Source: Comamonadaceae bacterium (GTDB taxonomy: Bacteria; Pseudomonadota; Gammaproteobacteria; Burkholderiales; Burkholderiaceae_C). From it: DNA of 64,000 nt. A program made the translations under genes and the position numbers. The notes beneath the pieces were generated by a model. That model did no database searches, was not told where the DNA came from, and was given only the letters and a program-made list of their open reading frames with translations. This document shows, piece after piece, positions 57,888 through 64,000 of the stretch. The stretch lies in the NCBI GenBank assembly GCA_947448745.1, contig CANFOQ010000001.1, positions 113,075-177,074 on the forward strand. Reading direction: 5' to 3'. Every line of letters starts with the position of its first letter. The first letter of the stretch is position 1.

Positions 57888-58753
57888 CCCCAGCGCTTGC
57901 AAGACCCACACCCAGCGGCACACCGCTGGTGCTTTTTTTTCATGGCAACAGTTTTCCGGCCAGCACCTACATGGTGATGTTGAATGAATTGCGACGTCGA
58001 GGTTTGCAAGTGCATTCGCTTGAAAAAATCGGCCACAACCCGGCTTATCCGGTCAGTAGCAATTGGCCGCATTTGGTGGAAGAACTGCTGGCCTTTGCCC
58101 AGCCTTTGGTGGCCGCGCACAACGGCCCCGTGGTGTTGGTGGGGCACTCCTTGGGCGGCATGCTGAGTTTGATGTTGGCTGCCTTGCAGCCCGAACTCGC
58201 TCATGCTGTGGTGATGGTGGATGCACCGGCCGTGGCCGGGTGGCAAGCCCATGTGTTGCAGCTGTCAAAAAAGCTGTCGCTGACAAAGAAATTTTCACCC
58301 GGTGCGGTGAGCCAGAAACGCCGCCATGTGTGGGCCAACCTGGCCGAGGTGCGGGCGCACTTTGCCAGCAAAAAACAATTCGCCCGCTGGCACCCGCAGG
58401 TGCTGGAAGACTACGTCCAACAGGGCACCGAAGAAGCCGAGGTGGACGGTCAAGTGCAACGCGTTTTAAGTTTTTCGCGCGACATTGAAACCCAGATTTA
58501 CAACAGCGTGCCGCACAACCTGGAGCGCATCGTCAAGCGCCATCCCCTGAAGTGCCCGGTGAGTTTGGTGGCAGCAAGGCATTCGCGTGAAATGCGGATT
58601 GCCGGTGGCGACTTCACCAAGCGGGTCACCAAGGGGCGCATCACCATCATCGATGGCACGCACTTGGTGCCGATGGAAAGCCCGGTGGCCACCGCCGCAG
58701 CGGTGGAAGCTGCCATTTTGAATATGCTGGGTCCTGTGGTGGTGAAAAACTAA
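57884..58753 (+). CDS. alpha/beta hydrolase
   Basis: A 289-residue alpha/beta hydrolase whose ATG overlaps the stop of mutS by 4 bases. [16 protein letters not shown] near the start, the nucleophile elbow [11 protein letters not shown] and a late [10 protein letters not shown] with histidine complete the catalytic pattern. Substrate unknown. Coupling to mutS gives no clear hint of role. It is convergent with uppP, the two stops overlapping by 4 bases. Confidence 0.88.
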   Translation: MTPALARPTPSGTPLVLFFHGNSFPASTYMVMLNELRRRGLQVHSLEKIGHNPAYPVSSNWPHLVEELLAFAQPLVAAHNGPVVLVGHSLGGMLSLMLAALQPELAHAVVMVDAPAVAGWQAHVLQLSKKLSLTKKFSPGAVSQKRRHVWANLAEVRAHFASKKQFARWHPQVLEDYVQQGTEEAEVDGQVQRVLSFSRDIETQIYNSVPHNLERIVKRHPLKCPVSLVAARHSREMRIAGGDFTKRVTKGRITIIDGTHLVPMESPVATAAAVEAAILNMLGPVVVKN

Positions 58754-59601
58754 GGCTGCCAGACCACCAAGCCGCTGTAGGCCGTGACCAAAACCAACAC
58801 GCCGAAAGCAATGCGGTAGTAGGCGAACACCACGAAGTTGTGCGTCGCGATGTAGCGCAGCAACCAGCGTACACAAGCCCAAGCGCTCAGAAACGAGAAC
58901 ACCAAGCCCACAGTGAAGAGCGGTAAGTCGGCCATGCTGAGCAGCGCACGTTCTTTGTAGAGGCTGTAAACACCCGCGCCAATCAGTGTGGGGATGGCCA
59001 GGTAAAACGAGAAATCGGTGGCAGCCTTGCGACTCAGGCCCAGCAACATGCCACCAATGATGGTGGCCCCGCTGCGGCTGGTGCCCGGCACCATGGCCAA
59101 GCATTGCACCAAGCCCACTTTCAATGCGTCTTTCGGCGTCATGCTTTCGACGTTGACGATGCGCACGTGGTCATCGGGGTGGCCATCGTGCAAAGGCTTG
59201 CGGCCCCAACCTTCTACCCACAAGATGATGAAGCCGCCAATGATGAAGGTGGACGCCACCACCACCGGCGTGAACAAATGCGCTTTGATGGCCTTGCCAA
59301 ACAACAGGCCCAAGACCACGGCTGGCACAAAGGCGATCAGCACATTCAAGGCAAAGCGACGCGCCAAGCGCTGCGAAGGCAGCGCCACCACGGTGCTGGA
59401 GATTTTTTCCCAATAGACGATGACCACCGCCAAGATGGCACCGGTTTGAATGGCGATGTCGAACACCTTGGCCTTCTCGTCGTCAAAGCCGAGCAAGGCA
59501 CCCGCCAAGATCAGGTGGCCGGTGGAAGAAATGGGCAGAAACTCGGTCAACCCTTCCACCACGCCCATGACGGCCGCTTTGAATAACAACATGAAGTCCA
59601 C
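58750..59601 (-). CDS. uppP: undecaprenyl-diphosphate phosphatase
   Basis: A 283-residue polytopic enzyme that recycles undecaprenyl diphosphate for cell wall synthesis. Active-site motifs [17 protein letters not shown] and [10 protein letters not shown] are present. The start is GTG 59601 ([13 protein letters not shown]), favoured by AAAGGA six bases upstream and by family length; ATG 59592 is nine bases further in. The longer open frame upstream is AT-rich and has no family character. Confidence 0.95.
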   Translation of the reverse strand: MDFMLLFKAAVMGVVEGLTEFLPISSTGHLILAGALLGFDDEKAKVFDIAIQTGAILAVVIVYWEKISSTVVALPSQRLARRFALNVLIAFVPAVVLGLLFGKAIKAHLFTPVVVASTFIIGGFIILWVEGWGRKPLHDGHPDDHVRIVNVESMTPKDALKVGLVQCLAMVPGTSRSGATIIGGMLLGLSRKAATDFSFYLAIPTLIGAGVYSLYKERALLSMADLPLFTVGLVFSFLSAWACVRWLLRYIATHNFVVFAYYRIAFGVLVLVTAYSGLVVWQP

Positions 59602-59679
59602 GGCGTATCCTTTTGAATAAATTGGAATTATTTTAATCTGTGAATTTCTGAAGATCTTTAAATTGATGCTTAAAACAAG

Positions 59680-59700
59680 TTGTATTACGATGTCATACAA
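59680..59700. promoter_or_regulatory. dyad upstream of the RHH/PIN module, candidate operator
   Basis: TTGTAT (59680-59685) and ATACAA (59695-59700) are exact inverses 9 bases apart, ending 14 bases before the antitoxin ATG at 59715. AAAGGAG (59704-59710) is the ribosome binding site. The place and form suit autoregulation by the RHH protein. Confidence 0.5.
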
Positions 59701-59714
59701 ACAAAGGAGTCTCC

Positions 59715-59981
59715 ATGAGCATGCTCACTTTGCGCCTGGATGCGCAACTCGACGCCCAACTGGCCAGCTTGGCCGCACAAACGGGCACCAGCAAAAGCGA
59801 GCTGGCAAGACAAGCATTGCAAGCCCATGTGTTCAAACTTCAATGGGAAGCGGCCGCCACACCTTTGGCACCTCACTTTTTGGCCGCAGGTGTTTACTCG
59901 GATGAGGATGTGATGAAGCTGTGCGATGCCTACCGGCAAGAGCGCCGCGAGATCAACCGCAGTCACAGTTCCAAGCCATGA
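59715..59981 (+). CDS. ribbon-helix-helix antitoxin-like protein
   Basis: An 88-residue protein whose N-terminal 45 residues fit a ribbon-helix-helix DNA-binding fold: [20 protein letters not shown], then [14 protein letters not shown]. The C-terminal half would bind the toxin. AAAGGAG lies 4 bases before the ATG. Its stop overlaps the ATG of a PIN-domain gene by 4 bases, which defines the toxin-antitoxin pair. Confidence 0.8.
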   Translation: MSMLTLRLDAQLDAQLASLAAQTGTSKSELARQALQAHVFKLQWEAAATPLAPHFLAAGVYSDEDVMKLCDAYRQERREINRSHSSKP

Positions 59982-60430
59982 AAGTATTTGTTGACAGCAA
60001 CGTCCTGGTTTCAGCACTGCGTGGCTCGGCGCTGTGTCGGCAGTTGGTGTTTCAAATTCAAGAAGTCTCGAACAAGCAGGTGTTCATCAGCGAGACCGTG
60101 CTTGGCGAAACGGCCCGTATTCTTCGCCACAAAATGGGTTTTCCTGCCGTTGTGGTTGCAGCTCAATTGGCTCAAATTGCAGAGTTGCTGAATGTGTCCC
60201 CCAAAGCAGTAGAGCCTGTGCCTTGCGCCGACCCCGATGACGGCTGGGTGCTGGCCGATGCGGTGCAAACCGGTGCAGCTTATTTTGTCACCGGCGATAA
60301 AGTGTTGTTGGCCATGTATGCAGTTCAATCCATGCGCATCGTTACCCCACGCGAATTGATGGATCAGGTTTATCGGGGTATTCCAATTGCGAGGTTTGAG
60401 GCGCATGAAGTCTCAGTGGAACAGGGGTGA
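59978..60430 (+). CDS. PIN-domain toxin (COG1569-like)
   Basis: A 150-residue PIN-domain protein. The acidic set of the nuclease is visible: Asp in [13 protein letters not shown], Glu in VLGETARILR, Asp in DPDDGWVLADAV and Asp in FVTGDKVLLAM. This pattern is that of the PIN group often paired with RHH antitoxins, distinct from classical VapC. It would cut RNA when released from its antitoxin. ATG 59978 overlaps the antitoxin end. Confidence 0.85.
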   Translation: MKVFVDSNVLVSALRGSALCRQLVFQIQEVSNKQVFISETVLGETARILRHKMGFPAVVVAAQLAQIAELLNVSPKAVEPVPCADPDDGWVLADAVQTGAAYFVTGDKVLLAMYAVQSMRIVTPRELMDQVYRGIPIARFEAHEVSVEQG

Positions 60431-60475
60431 TTCAATATGGCATGATTGAATTAGTTAATTTCAATAATTACCTCG

Positions 60476-61642
60476 ATGAAATTATTTTTTTCGTTAATAA
60501 CTTTGTTTTTTCCAGTTTTGGGGCTGGTGGCCTGCGGCGGGGGAACCAACAGCTCCAGTAGTTATCCCAACGTTGCGCTCTATACCAACCTGAATTTAAC
60601 CTCCCTTCTCAATTACACCGCGCCCACCTTGCCTGCCCACTACGATGCAACAGTCTTAGCCACCTCCAATCAAACCAATGACAACCTCATGACCAACAAA
60701 GGGGCGACACTCGGTCGCGTGTTGTTCAATGATGCGCGGCTCAGCTTCAACGACACCAAGTCCTGTGCTTCTTGCCATGCTCAGTCGAATGGTTTCGTCG
60801 ATCAAAACAGATTCAGCACGGGCTTTGCCGGAGGATCCACCTCGGCTCACGCGATGCGCTTAGGCAATATTGCTTTCTACCGGGGAAGCAGCATGTTTTG
60901 GAACAAGCGTGCGACCAGCATCGAAGATCAAGCAACAGACCCTATTCAGAACGACATTGAAATGGGGTTTGATGCAACCCATGGTGGTCTGGCCGCGCTG
61001 ATCACCAAAATGCAAGCGCTACCTTATTACCCCGAGTTGTTTGCATGGGTCTATGGGGACAGTGCAATCACACAGGCCAGAATCGAGAATGCCCTGGCGC
61101 AGTTTGAGCGCAGCATGATCTCCTCAGATAGCAAATGGGACCGTGCTTACGCCGTGGTTTATGCAGCCAATGGCAATGTCAATTCAAACGCCAATTTTGG
61201 TCTTTCACTTGCAGGGGTGAATATTCCTGCCGCCAACCGATTCAGCGCCTCAGAGGAGAACGGACGAGCATTGTTCATGCGCGGACCACCCGCTGGAAAA
61301 GGATGTGCCGGGTGTCACGAACCCCCTACTTTTGCGCTGGACCGCAATTCAAGAAGCAACGGCTTGGACCTCAACGAAACAGTCGTCTTCAAATCGCCTT
61401 CTCTCAAAAATGTCGAGCTGTCCGGTCGATTCATGCACGATGGTCGTTTCAACAGTCTGGAGCAAGTACTCGCGCATTACACAAGTGGAATTCAGGCTGG
61501 CACTGCACGTGACAATCGACTGCCAGTAGGTGGTATTAATATGACAGCTCAAGAACAAACTGATATCGTCGCGTTTTTAAAAACGCTGACGGACACCAGT
61601 CTCAATACGGATGCACGATTTGCTAGCCCGCTCATCAAGTGA
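60476..61642 (+). CDS. di-haem cytochrome c peroxidase family lipoprotein (CcpA/MauG-like)
   Basis: A 388-residue exported protein. A lipobox LVAC (Cys20) is followed by Gly/Ser. Two c-type haem sites are CASCH (97-101) and CAGCH (277-281). FMHDGRF at 319-325 gives the distal methionine region of the second haem. The family reduces hydrogen peroxide in the periplasm or oxidises protein-bound residues (MauG). Lipid anchoring is less usual than a free periplasmic form. No electron-donor gene is adjacent. Upstream DNA is AT-rich and the codon use is somewhat less GC-rich than neighbours. Confidence 0.92.
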   Translation: MKLFFSLITLFFPVLGLVACGGGTNSSSSYPNVALYTNLNLTSLLNYTAPTLPAHYDATVLATSNQTNDNLMTNKGATLGRVLFNDARLSFNDTKSCASCHAQSNGFVDQNRFSTGFAGGSTSAHAMRLGNIAFYRGSSMFWNKRATSIEDQATDPIQNDIEMGFDATHGGLAALITKMQALPYYPELFAWVYGDSAITQARIENALAQFERSMISSDSKWDRAYAVVYAANGNVNSNANFGLSLAGVNIPAANRFSASEENGRALFMRGPPAGKGCAGCHEPPTFALDRNSRSNGLDLNETVVFKSPSLKNVELSGRFMHDGRFNSLEQVLAHYTSGIQAGTARDNRLPVGGINMTAQEQTDIVAFLKTLTDTSLNTDARFASPLIK

Positions 61643-61718
61643 TCATTTCATCAAAGATTGAGAGCCGGTAATTGGGCCCTTTTGAGTGGTTTATCTCAAA
61701 CGAGTGATAGTCAAACCC

Positions 61719-62132
61719 ATGCAACTCACACCCCTGATCGCCGTTCACATGACTGCAGCCCTCGGCGCAGTCGTCCTTGGACCCTTTGCGCTGTGGGCTC
61801 GCATGGGCTCAACGCAGCGCCCTTGGCTGCATCGCGCCATGGGCTATGCCTATGTCACCCTCATGTTGCTCGCAGCTTTCACCGCTTGTTTCATTCTTGA
61901 TTTCAATTTACCCAATGTGCACGGCTTCACAGCCATTCACTTGCTGATACCGGTCACCGTGGTCAGTTTGTGGGTGGCCTTCAAAGCGCTCGCACAAAAA
62001 GACGTCGTCACGCACCGCATCACCATGAAGTCGCTTTATGTGGGGGCTTGCGTGATTGCGGGTGGTTTCACCCTGTTGCCCTCGCGTTACTTGGGCAACT
62101 TGGTTTGGCATGAGTGGCTAGGCTGGCTTTAG
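61719..62132 (+). CDS. DUF2306-family membrane protein
   Basis: A 137-residue protein with four hydrophobic helices. HMTAALGAVVLGPFALWAR, the RPWLHRAMGYAYVTLML motif and HGFTAIHLLIPVTVVSLW are characteristic of DUF2306 proteins. Histidines near the membrane faces suggest haem or metal binding, which is inference. ATG 61719 (MQLTPLIAVH) is favoured; an in-frame start 11 codons earlier has no support. Confidence 0.8.
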   Translation: MQLTPLIAVHMTAALGAVVLGPFALWARMGSTQRPWLHRAMGYAYVTLMLLAAFTACFILDFNLPNVHGFTAIHLLIPVTVVSLWVAFKALAQKDVVTHRITMKSLYVGACVIAGGFTLLPSRYLGNLVWHEWLGWL

Positions 62133-62151
62133 AAGCGCCAAGCGCTGCAAG

Positions 62152-62556
62152 TCACCACACTTCCAGCTTCAATCGCTGCTTTGGAATCTGCTTGAAAGCT
62201 TTGTCACGGCTCACCAAGGTCAACTTCAAAGACAGGGCATGGGCGGCAATCATCATGTCAAAGTCGCTCAAGTTGATCCCTTGCGCTTCCAAACTGCTGC
62301 ACAACTCGCCGTAACACGTGGCAGCGGCAGCATCCCAAGGCAGCACATCCATGCGAAGCAGCACTTGCGTCAATGCGTACCGCAATTTTTCTGAAGAATC
62401 TCGGCGTTGAATGCCATATTCAATTTCAGCCAACGTGACGCTTGAAATGACCGCTTGACCAATGGTTAACTTGGCCAATCGCGCCAACAGTTTGGTGTCG
62501 CGCCCTTGCATGATGTGGCTGATGACTTTGGTGTCCAACAAATAACGCTGGGTCAT
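62152..62556 (-). CDS. vapC: VapC-type PIN-domain toxin
   Basis: A 134-residue PIN protein: YLLDTKVISHIMQG (Asp8), a Glu at 44 or 46 in LAEIEYGI, SDFDMMIAAHAL (Asp98/Asp100) and VSRDKAF (Asp118). The usual DTN at the N-terminus reads DTK here. VapC enzymes cut tRNA or rRNA. It follows vapB with a 4-base ATGA overlap on the minus strand. Length is normal. Confidence 0.88.
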   Translation of the reverse strand: MTQRYLLDTKVISHIMQGRDTKLLARLAKLTIGQAVISSVTLAEIEYGIQRRDSSEKLRYALTQVLLRMDVLPWDAAAATCYGELCSSLEAQGINLSDFDMMIAAHALSLKLTLVSRDKAFKQIPKQRLKLEVW

Positions 62557-62804
62557 TTTTCAACAACATCAAATGGATCGCGCCTTGCACTGGTTTGGCG
62601 ACGTTCGATCAACAGGTCTTCACTGGCGTTCAAGGCGACGGCATCCAATAAGCCTTGCCAATCATTCGGTTTGCGTGACAACACCACATCGCCCGTGGCG
62701 GGGTCGTGGCGAATGTAAACCTCGGCCACATCAAACCGAAACTCCAAGGGCAAGCGCACGGCTTGGCTTCGCCCGGTGGTGAAAACTTTGGCAACAGAAG
62801 GCAT
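62553..62804 (-). CDS. vapB: VapB-type antitoxin, AbrB-like DNA binding
   Basis: An 83-residue antitoxin. The N-terminal VAKVFTTGRSQAVRLPLEF is the swapped-hairpin AbrB/MazE-like DNA-binding part of VapB. The C-terminal DAVALNASEDLL region would cover the toxin. ATG 62804 is used; the open frame extends six codons upstream. A dyad at 62827-62844 lies just before it. It is divergent from glnS, with 87 bases between starts. Confidence 0.88.
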   Translation of the reverse strand: MPSVAKVFTTGRSQAVRLPLEFRFDVAEVYIRHDPATGDVVLSRKPNDWQGLLDAVALNASEDLLIERRQTSARRDPFDVVEK

Positions 62805-62826
62805 GGTGACTCCAAAACACATTGGT

Positions 62827-62844
62827 ATATGGCATGATACATAT
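62827..62844. promoter_or_regulatory. short dyad upstream of vapB, candidate operator
   Basis: ATATG (62827-62831), 8 bases, CATAT (62840-62844). The arms are short, but the site is in the usual position for VapBC self-regulation and within the shared vapB/glnS promoter region. Confidence 0.35.
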
Positions 62845-62891
62845 CACAGCTCAGCCGGTCAAGCCTGAGCGCCGCCCCCTAAAATCACTGC

Positions 62892-64000
62892 ATGACCAAT
62901 CCTGCCGCCCCAGCAACACCCGAAGAACACAAACCCAGCAACTTTTTGCGCCAAATCATCGAGGCCGACTTGGCCCAAGGCACTTATGCCAGCCGCCGCT
63001 GGGCCGGCAGCCCCGGGGACGCAGCACACCATGCCCAAGGCGCACCCGACCCCGCCAAAATCCGCACCCGCTTTCCGCCCGAGCCCAACGGCTATTTGCA
63101 TGTGGGCCACGCCAAAAGCATTTGCATCAACTTCGGTTTGGCGCGTGATTACGGCGGCGTGTGCCACCTGCGTTTTGACGACACCAACCCCGAAAAAGAA
63201 GACACCGAGTATGTGAACAGCATCATTGATGCGGTGAAATGGCTGGGCTTTGACTGGCGCCAACCGGGCCAAACACCTGGAAGAAGTGCGCCCTACCAAG
63301 CCAGCGACTATTTCGATTTCATGTACCGCGCCGCCGAGCATTTGATTCAAACCGGCCATGCTTATGTGGACGAACAAACGGCTGATGAAATGCGCCTCAA
63401 CAGGGGCGACTTTGGCAAGCCCGGCGTCAACAGCCCCTTCCGCAGCCGGTCCGTGGCCGAGAACTTGGCCCGCTTTCGCGAGATGCGCGACGGCCAGTTG
63501 GCCGATGGTGCCGCTGTGCTTCGCGCCAAAATTGACATGGCCTCGCCCAACATCAACCTGCGTGACCCGGCCATCTACCGCATTCGCCGCGCCACACACC
63601 ACAACACTGGTGACACATGGTGCATCTACCCGATGTACACCTTTGCCCACCCGATCGAAGACGCGCTGGAGCAAATCACCCACAGCATTTGCACCTTGGA
63701 ATTCGAGGACCAACGCCCTTTCTACGATTGGCTGATGGAGCGCTTGTCGCAAGCCGCCACGCTGCCTGATGGCAGCGCAGTGTCGGGTTTGTTGGCCGCG
63801 CCTGCACCCAAGCAATACGAGTTTGCACGGTTGAACCTCACCTACGTCATCACCAGCAAACGCAAGCTGGCCCAACTGGTGACCGAGGGCAAAGTCAGCG
63901 GCTGGGACGACCCGCGCATGCCCACCATCGTCGGTTTGCGCCGTCGTGGCTACACACCCGAGAGCTTGCAACTGTTTGCCGAGCGCATTGGCGTCACCAA
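62892..64000 (+). CDS. glnS: glutaminyl-tRNA synthetase, N-terminal part
   Basis: The first 369 residues of a class I synthetase that charges tRNA with glutamine; the gene runs off the right edge. The HIGH signature is [16 protein letters not shown], and the KMSKS region is [41 protein letters not shown] and [16 protein letters not shown] agree with GlnRS and not with GluRS. An N-terminal insertion (residues about 40-52) and one near 120 ([12 protein letters not shown]) lengthen it compared with E. coli. Start ATG 62892. Confidence 0.95.
   Translation, partial: MTNPAAPATPEEHKPSNFLRQIIEADLAQGTYASRRWAGSPGDAAHHAQGAPDPAKIRTRFPPEPNGYLHVGHAKSICINFGLARDYGGVCHLRFDDTNPEKEDTEYVNSIIDAVKWLGFDWRQPGQTPGRSAPYQASDYFDFMYRAAEHLIQTGHAYVDEQTADEMRLNRGDFGKPGVNSPFRSRSVAENLARFREMRDGQLADGAAVLRAKIDMASPNINLRDPAIYRIRRATHHNTGDTWCIYPMYTFAHPIEDALEQITHSICTLEFEDQRPFYDWLMERLSQAATLPDGSAVSGLLAAPAPKQYEFARLNLTYVITSKRKLAQLVTEGKVSGWDDPRMPTIVGLRRRGYTPESLQLFAERIGVT

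Overview
The window looks like a chromosomal segment of a betaproteobacterium of the order Burkholderiales, most likely a Comamonadaceae-type freshwater organism. The basis is gene order (dapA-bamC, pyrG-kdsA-eno-ftsB, parE-parC, pmbA/yjgA), moderately high GC coding sequence, and protein sequences typical of that group. The genus cannot be fixed from this sequence alone. The segment is gene-dense, with about 67 protein-coding genes. No rRNA, tRNA, CRISPR array, intact insertion sequence or prophage was seen.

Layout. (1) 1-2.4 kb: the N-terminal part of a large MmeI-like restriction-modification protein, cut by the window edge, and a divergent HicAB toxin-antitoxin pair. (2) 2.4-15.6 kb, mostly minus strand: ComEC DNA uptake channel, two exported envelope proteins, a RidA-like protein, and a co-directional block parE-parC-RND adaptor-RND pump. 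(3) 15.7-21.3 kb, plus strand: MFS transporter, a 41-residue membrane peptide, an SDR, a 13-codon ORF and a methyltransferase, all touching or overlapping, then dapA, bamC and a WalJ-like metallohydrolase. (4) 21.4-31.2 kb: housekeeping genes (small lipoprotein, ribosomal oxygenase, SlyD-like FKBP, dut, coaBC, pyrG-kdsA-eno-ftsB, hslO, gamma-carbonic anhydrase). (5) 31.2-40.0 kb: DUF455 protein, murB / Bug-type binding protein / xerD, yajQ, a 0.7-kb repeat-rich non-coding element next to a lipoprotein gene, plsY, aldo/keto reductase and SDR. (6) 40.1-41.2 kb: a HigBA-like toxin-antitoxin locus with a third small gene. (7) 41.2-59.6 kb: acyl-CoA ligase / hydrolase / flavoprotein, rpsU-yqeY, a PuuA-like glutamine synthetase opposite a PotG-like ATPase, pmbA, yjgA-mog, cysE, trmJ, suhB, TMEM175-like channel, mutS-hydrolase and uppP. 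(8) 59.7-62.8 kb: two PIN-toxin modules flanking a di-haem cytochrome peroxidase and a DUF2306 protein. (9) 62.9 kb to the end: the start of glnS.

How the parts relate. Most of the window is core: nucleotide and cofactor supply (pyrG, dut, coaBC), cell wall and envelope synthesis (murB, kdsA, uppP, plsY, bamC, ftsB), DNA topology and repair (parEC, mutS, xerD), and amino acids (dapA, cysE). The accessory part is small and scattered. It consists of four toxin-antitoxin loci of different families, one restriction-modification gene, and a cluster of REP-like GGGGTCAGATTCCAATT repeats at 35.5-36.9 kb, one of which supplies the end of plsY. I found no large undescribed multi-gene system. The best candidates for new biology are the HigBA-like locus with its cysteine-rich toxin tail and third gene, the composite repeat element, and the coupling of topoisomerase IV genes to an efflux pump.
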